Origin: Legionella maioricensis
Lineage (GTDB): Bacteria > Pseudomonadota > Gammaproteobacteria > Legionellales > Legionellaceae
DNA length: 39,668 bases
Assembly: GCF_023618015.1 (NCBI RefSeq)
Contig: NZ_JAJKBJ010000027.1
Coordinates: forward strand, 1-39,668
Direction: 5' to 3'
The position numbers were made by a program, and so were the translations under genes. The notes beneath the pieces were generated by a model. It did no database searches and was not told where the DNA came from. It saw only the letters and a list, made by a program, of their open reading frames with translations. This document shows positions 24,632 through 33,457 of the stretch, piece by piece (positions within the stretch are counted from its first letter, which is position 1; each line of letters begins with the position of its first letter).

Positions 24632-25712
24632 GGCGACCCAATTCAGCAAGCAGTTCTGCGTGATATTCACGCTTTAAAGAATCAATAACTAACGATAAAT
24701 TACCTTCCATCACGTCATTAAGTTGATAGATAGTCAGGTTAATGCGGTGATCGGTGAGGCGTCCTTGGGGAAAATTATAAGTACGAATGCGTTCGGAACG
24801 ATCGCCGGTACCAACCAATGATTTTCTTGTTTGCGCCTGTTCTTTTTTTTGTTTGCTTTGTTCTGCATCCAGTAATCGGGTCTTAAGCAAAGACATCGCT
24901 TTAGAACGATTTTTATGTTGTGAGCGTTCATCCTGACATTCAACGACTACGCCGGTGGGCAGATGAGTGATACGAATGGCGGAATCCGTTTTGTTAACGT
25001 GCTGACCTCCTGCACCAGATGATCTATAAGTATCTATACGTAAATCATCGGGATTAATTTGGATTTCATCAATTTCCTCCACTTCTGGCATGATGGCCAC
25101 CGTACAAGCAGAGGTATGAACGCGCCCTTGAGATTCTGTTTCGGGGACTCGTTGCACACGATGGGCGCCTGATTCAAATTTTAATTGAGAGTAGACGGCA
25201 TTACCGCTGATCCGCGCAATGATTTCTTTGTAGCCGCCATGTTCACCGTGACTGGCGCTGATTAATTCCAGTTGCCATCCCTGATTTTCAGCATAACGGC
25301 TGTACATACGGTAAAGATCTCCGGCGAAAATAGCCGCTTCATCACCGCCAGTACCGGCCCTTACCTCAAGATAGATATTACGCTCATCATCGGGATCTTT
25401 GGGAATGAGGTGCCACTGCAATTGCTCATCCAGTTCATCAATGTGTTTTTTAGCCGCGTCAAGTTCTTCTTCCGCCATGCTGGCTAATTCCTTATCCTCT
25501 CCTGCGAGTAATTCCTCAAGTGAGGATAAGTTATTTTTAGCTTCTAAATAGGATTCATAGCAAGTGGCTACTGGTTCCAGTTGAGAATATTCTTTAGATA
25601 ATGCTTTAAATTGGTTTTGATCAGCAATAACAGAAGCTTCTGATAATAAGCGACCGACTTCCTGGAAGCGTTCCAGCATGTGCTGTAGTTTTAACTCAAG
25701 GGATTTCTTCAT
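24624..25712 (-). CDS. prfA: Peptide chain release factor 1 (RF1)
   Basis: A 362-residue release factor reading UAA and UAG. The catalytic GGQ is at residues 235-237 within [17 protein letters not shown]. The stop-codon-reading PxT signature appears as PET in [17 protein letters not shown], of RF1 and not RF2 type. Length is standard. The ATG at 25712 lies within the end of hemA (17-bp overlap), which suggests translational coupling. An upstream extension of the frame is coding sequence of hemA in another frame and is not used. Confidence 0.97.
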   Translation of the reverse strand: MKKSLELKLQHMLERFQEVGRLLSEASVIADQNQFKALSKEYSQLEPVATCYESYLEAKNNLSSLEELLAGEDKELASMAEEELDAAKKHIDELDEQLQWHLIPKDPDDERNIYLEVRAGTGGDEAAIFAGDLYRMYSRYAENQGWQLELISASHGEHGGYKEIIARISGNAVYSQLKFESGAHRVQRVPETESQGRVHTSACTVAIMPEVEEIDEIQINPDDLRIDTYRSSGAGGQHVNKTDSAIRITHLPTGVVVECQDERSQHKNRSKAMSLLKTRLLDAEQSKQKKEQAQTRKSLVGTGDRSERIRTYNFPQGRLTDHRINLTIYQLNDVMEGNLSLVIDSLKREYHAELLAELGRHD

Positions 25713-26970
25713 ATGATGGCTGGTTGGTAGTAGTGTTAAAGAGATATTGTGCCAGAGCAAGTAAGTCTTCTCGACCATCCCAGGCTATTTGTCTTAAGCC
25801 GGTAGTGGGATTATGAGTCAGCTTATTCACCAGACGCTCGCTAAATTCATTTAAAACGGTTTGTTGGTTTTGACCGGCAGACAGTTTTTTTATTGCTCGT
25901 TGTAATTCCAGTTGTGCTAAATCCTGCATTTGATTGCGATAATCGCAGATGACCTCTTTTGCTCTCAAAGAACGATGCCAGCGAATATAATTATCCAGTT
26001 CACTTTCGATTAATTGCTCTGCTTGCAAAGCGGCATGTCGTCTTTCATCCATCCCTTTTTCTATCATGATTTGCAAGTCATCGACATTATAGAGATGTAC
26101 CTGTTCTAATTCGTTTACGTTACTTTCAATATCACGGGGGACTGCTAAATCCAGAAAAAACATAGGCGCATGATTTCGTTGTTGCAAGGCATGTTCAACC
26201 AGGCTTTTATTAATAAAAGGAAGAGGGCATGCTGTTGCAGAAATAACCACATCAGCGTGTGATAAGTATTGGGGGATGTCACCAATGGAAAGCGTTTTGC
26301 CGTTAAAGGTGTGGGCAAGTTTTTGGGCATTCTCAAGAGTGCGGCTTGCTACCATGAAACGATGCACTCCCTGCTGATGTAAATATTTTGCTACTAGGGA
26401 GGCGGTTTCTCCGGAGCCAATCAGAAATACATGCAGTGATTTATAGTTTGAAAATAATTGACCGATTAACTGTACTGCGGCATAGGCAATTGAAACAGGG
26501 TTGGTTCCTATACCACTTCGGGTTCTAATTCTTTTAGAGGCACTAAAAATATATTCAAAAACGGGGCGTAATTGAGATTTTACGGTACCCAGACGGCAAG
26601 CTTGTTGGTAGGCCTGCTTCATTTGCCCCAGAATTTGGGGTTCACCAATCATCATCGAATCCAGACCACTGGCAACCCGTAAGGTATGCTTAATTCCCTG
26701 ATGACCTTCGTGAATGTAGATAAAAGGGGAAAGTAATTCTGGCGATAACTGATGTTCGTGAGCCAACCAGCTTGAAAGAATTTGGGGATTGTCAGTATCG
26801 CAGTAGATCTCTGTGCGATTGCAGGTCGACAGAATAGCCGCTTCGTTGACTTCTGGCAGGTTAAGCAAGCTCTGGAGCGATGAATCTTGCATAGCAGGAG
26901 CTAACGCGACTTTTTCACGCACGTTTATTGGGGCAGTTTTATGATTGAGTCCGCAGGCAACAAACACCAT
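25696..26970 (-). CDS. hemA: Glutamyl-tRNA reductase
   Basis: A 424-residue NADPH-dependent enzyme that reduces glutamyl-tRNA to glutamate-1-semialdehyde, the first committed step of tetrapyrrole (haem) synthesis. The catalytic cysteine is C50 in [17 protein letters not shown] at the start, [17 protein letters not shown] and the NADP-binding [13 protein letters not shown] are intact. It is the first gene of hemA-prfA-prmC. It is divergent from the 91-residue gene, with 169 bp between them holding both promoters; I could not place these with confidence. Confidence 0.97.
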   Translation of the reverse strand: MVFVACGLNHKTAPINVREKVALAPAMQDSSLQSLLNLPEVNEAAILSTCNRTEIYCDTDNPQILSSWLAHEHQLSPELLSPFIYIHEGHQGIKHTLRVASGLDSMMIGEPQILGQMKQAYQQACRLGTVKSQLRPVFEYIFSASKRIRTRSGIGTNPVSIAYAAVQLIGQLFSNYKSLHVFLIGSGETASLVAKYLHQQGVHRFMVASRTLENAQKLAHTFNGKTLSIGDIPQYLSHADVVISATACPLPFINKSLVEHALQQRNHAPMFFLDLAVPRDIESNVNELEQVHLYNVDDLQIMIEKGMDERRHAALQAEQLIESELDNYIRWHRSLRAKEVICDYRNQMQDLAQLELQRAIKKLSAGQNQQTVLNEFSERLVNKLTHNPTTGLRQIAWDGREDLLALAQYLFNTTTNQPSYEEIP

Positions 26971-27139
26971 AGAATATGAGTTACTAATTATTTGGTTAAT
27001 TGGATATTGTAAACGATTAACCGCTAAATTTGTAGAGAATTGGGAAAGTTCATTATCTTACTAAAGTACTTTTTTATTTTACCGACAACTATAGTAACCA
27101 CTTTTTGCACAGAATGTGTAAATTGACGAGGAGTACCAA

Positions 27140-27415
27140 ATGGATATTATCCTTCAAGGCCAACATAATAGTGATGAAGCGGTTGAAAGTTTGGAACGAG
27201 TACTGCAATTATTTAAAGATCGTTACCAAATCAGTGACTATCGCGAAATTCATTTAACTCTTACTTTAGTTGATGAGCACGGCGATGAAGTAGAGTTGGT
27301 CGATAGTGAAACGAATCAGCCTTACCGTATTTTCGAAGTATATCGTAAAGGATATGAGTTGACGGGGAGGAAAGGAATTCCTATGCTGCAATTAGTTGTT
27401 GATAATACCAAATAG
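27140..27415 (+). CDS. Small conserved-looking protein of unknown function
   Basis: A 91-residue acidic, soluble protein with an alternating helix-strand pattern (ESLERVLQLFKDRY, then strands HLTLTLVDEHGDEVELVD and YRIFEVYRK). No family is recognised and there is no signal peptide or membrane segment. A good GAGGAG lies upstream of the ATG. It precedes the M50 protease by 20 bp, close enough for co-transcription, so a role linked to that protease is possible but is inferred only from position. Confidence 0.75.
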   Translation: MDIILQGQHNSDEAVESLERVLQLFKDRYQISDYREIHLTLTLVDEHGDEVELVDSETNQPYRIFEVYRKGYELTGRKGIPMLQLVVDNTK

Positions 27416-27435
27416 CCCATTAAAAGGAGTTTTCT

Positions 27436-28506
27436 ATGCTGGTGGCGCTTTTAGCCATAATTCTCACGCTCATATTAGTAGTGGGAATTCATGAGGGTGG
27501 GCATGCGTTGGTAGCACGCTTCTTTCACGTGAAGATCAAAAAAATCTCAATTGGTTTTGGAAAGCCATTACTCCAATGGCAAAGTAAAAGCGGATGTGAC
27601 TGGGTATGGGCTATGTGGCCTTTGGGCGGTTATGTTCAGCTACTTAATACACGAATTACTCCTGTAGATCCTAAAGAATATCCCGTTTGTTTTGATAAAA
27701 AACCCGTGTGGATTCGAATTCTTATTTTATTGGCTGGGCCCTTGGCTAATCTCATTACGGCATGGCTTGCTTTGGTACTCGTGTTTTACATAGGCATTAA
27801 TTATAAATTACCGCAAATTCAATCTGTTCAGGCCAACAGTGCTGCTGCTCAGGCAGGAGTTCTTGTCGGAGATCAATTCATCGCTATCGGCGGTTATCCC
27901 ACGCCATCCTGGCAGGAGGTGGGAATGGAACTGGTGAGTTTATGGGGTAAAAAAGACGTTAAAGTAACGTTGAAACAAACCAATCAACAGTTAAAAGACA
28001 TCTCTCTTGATTTAAGTCAGATCAAATTCACTGGACGTGAAAAATCTTTATTAGCGAGTATGGGGATTAGCCCTAATTTATCTGCTCCAAATGGCGTGAT
28101 GCGCTCTTCATCGTTTTTAGAGGCAACGCAACAGGCAAGTACGACGATTGTCCATATGGTTAAATTTTTTATGATGATTTTGAAACAATTATTTAGCGGC
28201 GTAATTCCTTTTGCTATCTTATTAGGACCGATAGGGCTGTTTGCGGCTTCCGTTGCTTCTTTGAAGCAGGGGGTAGTTGTATTTATATTTTTTATTGCCA
28301 GTTTTAGTTTGGCAGTTGCAGTGGTTAATTTATTTCCTGTTCCAGGCTTGGATGGCGGTTCCATTCTTTATAGTATTATTGAAAAAATTCGCGGTAAGCC
28401 CATGTCGGTTGCTTTGGAAGTATTAATCTATCAGTTAATGTTTATTGCCTTTTGCTTGTTATTGGTTCATTTAGTAACTAATGATTTAACGCGTATGTTT
28501 CAGTAG
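27436..28506 (+). CDS. RseP-like M50 site-2 protease with a single PDZ domain
   Basis: A 356-residue inner-membrane zinc protease. HEGGH (residues 19-23) in the first membrane helix gives the two histidines and the glutamate. The third ligand is D306 in PVPGLDGG, within the last membrane helices. One PDZ domain (about residues 128-200, with SAAAQAGVLVGDQFIAIGG) lies between. Classical RseP has two PDZ domains and about 450 residues and sits in the dxr/bamA operon, so this is a shorter relative in a different context and should not be called rseP without checking for another copy. AAGGAG lies before the ATG. Confidence 0.9.
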   Translation: MLVALLAIILTLILVVGIHEGGHALVARFFHVKIKKISIGFGKPLLQWQSKSGCDWVWAMWPLGGYVQLLNTRITPVDPKEYPVCFDKKPVWIRILILLAGPLANLITAWLALVLVFYIGINYKLPQIQSVQANSAAAQAGVLVGDQFIAIGGYPTPSWQEVGMELVSLWGKKDVKVTLKQTNQQLKDISLDLSQIKFTGREKSLLASMGISPNLSAPNGVMRSSSFLEATQQASTTIVHMVKFFMMILKQLFSGVIPFAILLGPIGLFAASVASLKQGVVVFIFFIASFSLAVAVVNLFPVPGLDGGSILYSIIEKIRGKPMSVALEVLIYQLMFIAFCLLLVHLVTNDLTRMFQ

Positions 28507-28565
28507 AGCGGCCTTCGTCACCCGCGCGATAAAATGTAGCCTGGCTGGAAGCGGTCAGAGTGCAT

Positions 28566-29291
28566 TTAAATAAAATTTGTTTCCGTCTGTTGATTTTTCA
28601 CCGTTCTGGCGCAGCACCATACATCAACTCTTTGAACGCCGGTTTTTTTTAAGGTATGCGCTAACTCATTGGCAGTACACCCGGTAGTTAACAGATCATC
28701 AATGAGGATCACGTGCTGGTAGGGCAGAGGGTTGGTGTGGAAGGCGTGATGCAAATTTTTTTTTCTTTGCTCACTATCCAGACTGGCTTGAGGGGCAGTA
28801 TTAATTACTTTTTGACAGCTCTTTAAGTCATAAGGCAGATTTAATGTACGAGCTAATCGTTTAGCCAAAACTGCAGCCTGGTTGAACCCGCGTTGTTTTA
28901 GTCTTTTGGGGTGCAGAGGAACGGGGATTAAACACTGTGCCGTGATGGCTTGATTTTGTATCGCATGTAGCATGAGTTGGCATAGAAAAGAGCTGAGATA
29001 GAGACCATTATAGTATTTAAAATGGTGTAAGAGACTGCGTAAAGGTTCTTCGAACGTATAGTTTATTAAGGCTCTATCAAAATGAGGTGGTTTTTTAATG
29101 CATTGACCACAAACTAAATAGGTGGCATCGGGAAGTGGTTGGGCACAATGTTGGCACGCTGGGCCTAATGGCTTAATGAGTTCAATGCAGGAAGTACATA
29201 CAGCTAAAGCGCTTTTATGAAATTGGTTGCAAAGTATGCAGATTGAAGGCAGACGTAAAGTCTGTGTTATACTGAACAGCATCTGGCGCAT
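28566..29291 (-). CDS. comF: ComF family phosphoribosyltransferase-like competence protein
   Basis: A 241-residue ComF-family protein. The N-terminal part has eight cysteines in four CxxC pairs (C18/C21, C32/C35, C46/C49, C61/C64), probably zinc-binding. The C-terminal phosphoribosyltransferase domain carries RGFNQA and the PRPP loop VILIDDLLTTGCT (194-206). ComF proteins are needed for DNA uptake and transformation. Divergent from bioC with only 39 bp between start codons, so the two promoters must overlap or lie in the coding ends. Confidence 0.93.
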   Translation of the reverse strand: MRQMLFSITQTLRLPSICILCNQFHKSALAVCTSCIELIKPLGPACQHCAQPLPDATYLVCGQCIKKPPHFDRALINYTFEEPLRSLLHHFKYYNGLYLSSFLCQLMLHAIQNQAITAQCLIPVPLHPKRLKQRGFNQAAVLAKRLARTLNLPYDLKSCQKVINTAPQASLDSEQRKKNLHHAFHTNPLPYQHVILIDDLLTTGCTANELAHTLKKTGVQRVDVWCCARTVKNQQTETNFI

Positions 29292-29330
29292 GGACGTTGG
29301 ATTTCCCTATTTAACTTTTTTCCTGGTTGT

Positions 29331-30200
29331 ATGATGGCTGTCAATAATGAAATTAGCAAGGCATTTAATAAACATGCCACCGAATATGAGCTTGTCGCTA
29401 AAGTACAGCGAGAAATAGGGGATCGCTTGTTTGAACGGTTACAGTATTTAAAAATTTCGCCAAAACGTATTCTTGATTTAGGTTGTGGGCCTGGCACTTT
29501 TTCGCGTGAATTAACTGCAATGTATCCTAAGGCTCAGGTTTTTGGTTTGGATTTTGCCCATGGCATGTTATTAGAGGCAAAGAAAAAACAGAGTTGGCGG
29601 CGTAAATGGTCTTTGGTAACCGCTGATATGAAGAATATGCCCTTTGCTACCGGTATGTTTGATCTGGTCTTTGCTAATCAGGTCATTCATTGGGGTAGCC
29701 CTCTTGCCCGCGTGTTCCGGGAGTTGAATCGAGTGATGAATGTGAATGGATGCTTGATGTTTACTACCTTGGGACCCGACACGTTTAAGGAACTGAAAGG
29801 AGCATGGGCTGGAGTAAATCAACATGCGCATGTTAATGAATTTGTTGACATGCATGATATTGGCGATTGCCTTATGGCAGAGCATTTTTTAGAGCCCGTA
29901 ATGGATATGGAGTTATTATCGGTTCACTATGAAACCTTGCCCCATTTAATCAAGGCTTTAAAGGCGCAAGGGGTAAGAAATATTCATTCAGCAAGAAATC
30001 AGGGATTAACCGGTAAAACGGCATGGCAACAATTTGAAAAAAATTATGCGACAGTGCAAACGGATAAAGGAAAGTATCCACTTACCTATGAAGTAGTTTA
30101 TGGACATGCCTGGAAGGGCGAGCAAAGAAGAACAGGCAATGGCATAGAAACCTTAATACCCGTTTCGCAAATTCTTAAGAGAAAGGATCGAGCAAGGTAG
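29331..30200 (+). CDS. bioC: Malonyl-ACP O-methyltransferase BioC
   Basis: A 289-residue class I methyltransferase that caps malonyl-ACP as the methyl ester to start pimelate synthesis for biotin. The N-terminal ISKAFNKHATEYELVAKVQREIGDRL fits BioC, followed by motif I LDLGCGPGTFS (48-58) and the typical ANQVIHWGSP and FTTLGPDTFKEL. The stop codon TAG (30198-30200) is contributed by the palindromic element that begins at 30197. The last 37 bp of the gene are repeated twice downstream in the tandem array. ATG 29334 is an equally possible start. Confidence 0.93.
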   Translation: MMAVNNEISKAFNKHATEYELVAKVQREIGDRLFERLQYLKISPKRILDLGCGPGTFSRELTAMYPKAQVFGLDFAHGMLLEAKKKQSWRRKWSLVTADMKNMPFATGMFDLVFANQVIHWGSPLARVFRELNRVMNVNGCLMFTTLGPDTFKELKGAWAGVNQHAHVNEFVDMHDIGDCLMAEHFLEPVMDMELLSVHYETLPHLIKALKAQGVRNIHSARNQGLTGKTAWQQFEKNYATVQTDKGKYPLTYEVVYGHAWKGEQRRTGNGIETLIPVSQILKRKDRAR

Positions 30201-30770
30201 GTTGGTGCTGAGCATAGCGAAGCCCAACAATGAAATTAGCATTATGGCAGGGCATGTAGTAGGTGACAGGCCCTGCTGTTGGGCTTCGCTACGCTCAGCA
30301 CCAACCTACGTCTATTGCGCTAATTTGCTGCGCTGTTGTAATTGCTGAGTTAACTCAATCCGTTCTGCTTCGCAAATTCTTAAGAGAAAGGATCGAGCAA
30401 GGTAGGTTGGCGCTGAGCGTAGCGAAGCCCAACAATGAAATTAGCATCATGGCAGGACATGTAGTAGGTGACAGGCTCTGCTGTTGGACTTCGCTACGCT
30501 CAGCACCAACCTACGTCTATTGCGCTAATTTGCTGCGCTGTTGTAATTGCTGGGTTAACTCAATCCGTTCTGCTTCGTAAATTCTTAAGAGAAAGGATCG
30601 AGCAAGGTAGGTTGGTGCTGAGCATAGCGAAGCCCAACAATGAAATTAGCATTATGGCAGGGCATGTAGTAGGTGACAGGCCCTGCTGTTGGGCTTCGCA
30701 GCGCTCAGCACCAACCTACGTCTATTGCGCTAATTTGCTGCGCTGTTGTAATTGCTGGGTTAACTCAATC
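30164..30770. repeat. Three tandem copies of a 205-bp unit at the bioC/ispA junction
   Basis: Copies start at 30164, 30369 and 30574; the last ends at 30770, 8 bp short of a full unit. Each unit holds, in order, the last 37 bp of bioC, a palindromic element of 113 bp, the last about 49 bp of ispA (opposite strand), and in the first two copies an 8-bp joint (CGTTCTGC). Copies differ at only a few positions. Only the first bioC tail and the last ispA tail belong to the intact genes. Frames running through the array are artefacts of the repeats. Confidence 0.95.
30197..30309. repeat. Palindromic element, GTAGGTTGGTGCTGAGC family (MITE/REP type)
   Basis: The left arm 30197-30229 and right arm 30277-30309 are inverted 33-nt copies with one mismatch. 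The interior contains a second stem, GCAGGGC/GCCCTGC. Further copies are offset by 205 and 410 bp. The same element, interior included but in reverse orientation, is at 39154-39271, with an extra single arm at 39083-39115. It carries no coding capacity of its own. Confidence 0.92.
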
Positions 30771-31621
30771 AGGGCCGTGGCTTTTTTATCAAATATCTTC
30801 AATGCATCAATGGCGATTTGATAGTGTATGGCAATTTCTTCTTCTAATTGACGTTGGCTAAACAGAGTCGCGAAAGTAGTTTTTTCATTGGCTAAATCAG
30901 ACGATCGGCCTTTGCCCAATATATTGGCTGGCGCGTAGCGATCCAAATAATCATCTTGCATTTGAAATACCAGACCTATATGTCTGGCATAGGTTCTAAA
31001 CGCTATTTGCGTGGGTTCATTGATGGATGTCTGAGCCGCTAAAACCATTTCAAAACAAGCCAGGATCAATCGACCGGTTTTAAGTAAATGAATTTCTCTT
31101 AATTGTTCTTCAGTAACGGATGATTTTGCCAATTCAGATAAATCAAGGCTCTGCCCGCTTACCATGCCGCTTACTCCACTGGCTTGTACCAGGACTTGAG
31201 TAATGGCTATTACTTGAGAGGCATTCAGTAAAGGAGATAAACGGGTTAGTAAAACTTCAATAGCCAGGGCCTGCATTCCATCACCTACCAAAATGGCGGT
31301 TGCCTCATCATAAGCCTTATGACAGCTCGGTTTTCCGCGGCGTAAATCATCGTCATCCATAGCGGGAAGGTCATCATGAATTAAGGAGTAGCAGTGGGTT
31401 AATTCCAAAGCGGCTGCAATGACATCAAGTACCTGGAGATTGACGTTAATCAATTCACCGGCCAAATATACTAAAATCGGTCTGAGTCTTTTTCCACCAG
31501 GAAATAAAGAGTAATGCATGGCCGCGCGAATTTGGCTGGCGGGAATCAGGGTTTCGTTGAGCATCTGCTCAAGGAAGGTCTCGTGGCGTTGGGTATAAAT
31601 TTCAATCACTTGCTTGTTCAT
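30722..31621 (-). CDS. ispA: Farnesyl diphosphate synthase (short-chain polyprenyl synthase)
   Basis: A 299-residue prenyltransferase making farnesyl diphosphate, the precursor of undecaprenyl carriers and quinone side chains. GGKRLRP (residues 42-48), the first Asp-rich motif [10 protein letters not shown] (83-92, bacterial DDx4D type) and the second, DDYLD (223-227), are intact. The ATG at 31621 overlaps the end of xseB by 20 bp and gives the normal length. The last 49 bp are part of the 205-bp tandem repeat, so two extra copies of the gene's end lie downstream. Confidence 0.94.
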   Translation of the reverse strand: MNKQVIEIYTQRHETFLEQMLNETLIPASQIRAAMHYSLFPGGKRLRPILVYLAGELINVNLQVLDVIAAALELTHCYSLIHDDLPAMDDDDLRRGKPSCHKAYDEATAILVGDGMQALAIEVLLTRLSPLLNASQVIAITQVLVQASGVSGMVSGQSLDLSELAKSSVTEEQLREIHLLKTGRLILACFEMVLAAQTSINEPTQIAFRTYARHIGLVFQMQDDYLDRYAPANILGKGRSSDLANEKTTFATLFSQRQLEEEIAIHYQIAIDALKIFDKKATALIELTQQLQQRSKLAQ

Positions 31622-31832
31622 CCGATTGGGGTTCAGAAGGTGCATGGGCGGCAGTAAGTGTTTCTATTTTTTGTTCTGCCTGATTCAAAACATCCTGGCA
31701 ACGTCTGGCCAAACCAATGCCTTTTTCAAATTGTTTGAGCGAATCTTCAAGGGTTAATTCCCCTTTTTCCAATTGCTTCACAATTTCTTCCAGTTCCGTT
31801 ATCGATTGTTCGAAATGAATGCCTTTGCTCAT
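31602..31832 (-). CDS. xseB: Exodeoxyribonuclease VII small subunit
   Basis: A 76-residue small subunit of exonuclease VII with the family core [20 protein letters not shown], then [19 protein letters not shown]. The two helices form the known pairing surface for XseA, which is not encoded nearby. The start at 31832 is chosen by family length; a longer frame exists upstream without a ribosome site. Overlap with ispA, as in many gammaproteobacteria, suggests a two-gene transcript. Confidence 0.94.
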   Translation of the reverse strand: MSKGIHFEQSITELEEIVKQLEKGELTLEDSLKQFEKGIGLARRCQDVLNQAEQKIETLTAAHAPSEPQSDEQASD

Positions 31833-31990
31833 CAGGTTGCTCTGATCCCATGAAATGTTGTGATTATACTGGGTTAGCATCAGGATTCAACTTGATTGCT
31901 TTAAATGAACTGTTTTGGGGTAATACAAGAACTATATTTAAATTTGACTGAAGATAATGTAGATAGATTATAAAAAGAAAGGACAAACTT

Positions 31991-32020
31991 GCTACATTAA
32001 ATGAAGAACTTTAATGTAGC
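31991..32020. terminator. Likely terminator hairpin (bidirectional)
   Basis: Perfect 11-bp arms GCTACATTAAA (31991-32001) and TTTAATGTAGC (32010-32020) with an 8-nt loop, extendable by AAACT/AGTTT past one mismatch on each side. On the minus strand it is followed by a T-rich tract, and it lies 20 bp after the stop of the coiled-coil gene, so it most likely ends that transcript. Confidence 0.6.
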
Positions 32021-32040
32021 GAGTTTGCTTTAGATGGCTG

Positions 32041-33249
32041 TTATATATTTGCCGCTGGATTTTGATCAGGAGTTTCATCTTCGTCCGCTTGCAACTCTTG
32101 ACCAGTTTCCGTAACTGCTTGGCCCGATTTAGAACTGGTGTTGAAGAATGTAGCATTAGAGCCTAATTTTTGAGCGCCGGCAATAAATACGTTAGCGATA
32201 GATTTCAACATATTTTTGAGGTATTCGCCCCAACCCAAATCTTTTTCCAAGGCGGGCATAACAGACATTATTGTAGCGGAGCATAGTTCTTTGAAGTCGT
32301 CTGTTGCTTCTTTCCTACTCTTTTGACCGGACTTTAATTCAACCTCAAGAGTAGTAAGACCTTTCATTAATGTGTTATGCAAATTCACCGCTTGAGCACG
32401 AGCTTCGGGATGATGTTGGCCTATTCCTTCTATTTTTAGCGCCAAATTATCCAATATTCGTTCAACTCTTTTTATGACGGCCTCTCTTTTTTGAGCTTCT
32501 TCAAGTATCGCAGAGGCTATTTCTGTTGCTTGCTCTTTAGCTGCGAAGGCTGAGTCTTGTTGTTCTACTTGTTGTTTTGCGACCCCTTCAATCAGCGCAG
32601 AGGCTATTTCTGTTGCTTGCTCTTTAGCTGCGAAGGCTTCATCTTGCTGCATTTGTATTTCTTTCTTTCTTTCATTTTCTAATGCATCCCTCTTATTGAT
32701 CTTCTCTAGCTGTTCAGCTATTTTATCGACATTCTCACGTGTAATAGGAGGAGTACCTACATAACCTTGGAACTCACCGAATTTTTCGTCTTCGACCGCC
32801 TGTTTCATTCCTTCAGCAAGTTTTTTTGCTACAGCTTTTTGCTGTTCTTCTTGAGGATGAGTATTTTTTTGGTTCAGCTCACGCTCAAGATTATCCCTTA
32901 CAGACAGGATTTTTTCTTCATAAAGTGCACGCACTTCGTCTACTAAATCGTCCACTGCTTTAATATGTCCAACTCGACCAATATTATATACAGACGACAA
33001 CTTTCCCATTTTATCATGGTACTCACCATTGACTTCCTGAATTATGCGATGCTTTTGATAAAGTCCTTTCACTTTTTCTGCCTTAGCTAACTTTTCTACC
33101 ATACTATTCTTAAGGTCAGTTAGATATTTAACTGCACCAGCTTCAGCTGGATCTTTTTTAACTTCTGGATTTTTAGCTTGCTCTTTCATTTCTTTTTTAT
33201 TAACTTTTTTGGTGGCATGAGTCGCTTGTTTATGTTTTGTTTTTGGCAT
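32041..33249 (-). CDS. Coiled-coil protein, candidate Dot/Icm effector
   Basis: A 402-residue charged, almost fully helical protein with no recognised catalytic family. The N-terminus is very basic (Lys-rich up to about residue 35), followed by long coiled-coil segments. A 29-residue unit is duplicated in tandem at residues about 201-250, sharing AFAAKEQATEIASA. The C-terminus is acidic and Gln/Glu/Asp-rich (ELQADEDETPDQNPAANI), resembling a Dot/Icm E-block. The ATG at 33249 is preferred over the one 27 bp upstream because GAGGAAG lies before it. It sits between housekeeping genes xseB and radA, as an inserted accessory gene. A truncated relative of its end is at 39400-39598. Confidence 0.8.
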   Translation of the reverse strand: MPKTKHKQATHATKKVNKKEMKEQAKNPEVKKDPAEAGAVKYLTDLKNSMVEKLAKAEKVKGLYQKHRIIQEVNGEYHDKMGKLSSVYNIGRVGHIKAVDDLVDEVRALYEEKILSVRDNLERELNQKNTHPQEEQQKAVAKKLAEGMKQAVEDEKFGEFQGYVGTPPITRENVDKIAEQLEKINKRDALENERKKEIQMQQDEAFAAKEQATEIASALIEGVAKQQVEQQDSAFAAKEQATEIASAILEEAQKREAVIKRVERILDNLALKIEGIGQHHPEARAQAVNLHNTLMKGLTTLEVELKSGQKSRKEATDDFKELCSATIMSVMPALEKDLGWGEYLKNMLKSIANVFIAGAQKLGSNATFFNTSSKSGQAVTETGQELQADEDETPDQNPAANI

Positions 33250-33457
33250 GATGGCTTCCTCTGGTTTTGATTGCAAAAAATTCTCATAGTTTAATAATAA
33301 ACCATAAATATTAAGGAATTATTAACATATAAAAAATAATGGCACTTTCTTGAGAGGGATAATTCAGAAACGAAGACTTATTAAATTATTCAGGTAATTC
33401 GTTTAATGATCAGTTATTCTATCTCTATTGATTGAGAATGGATGTAAGGTTCGAGTA

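Noticed and set aside
30164..30770. Regular repeats suggesting a CRISPR array
   Set aside because: Units are 205 bp and contiguous, without unique spacers, and there are no cas genes nearby.
30263..30821. Overlapping plus-strand frames of about 105 and 117 codons in the bioC/ispA junction
   Set aside because: They repeat the same peptide because they run through the 205-bp tandem units and the antisense end of ispA; no ribosome site or family supports them.
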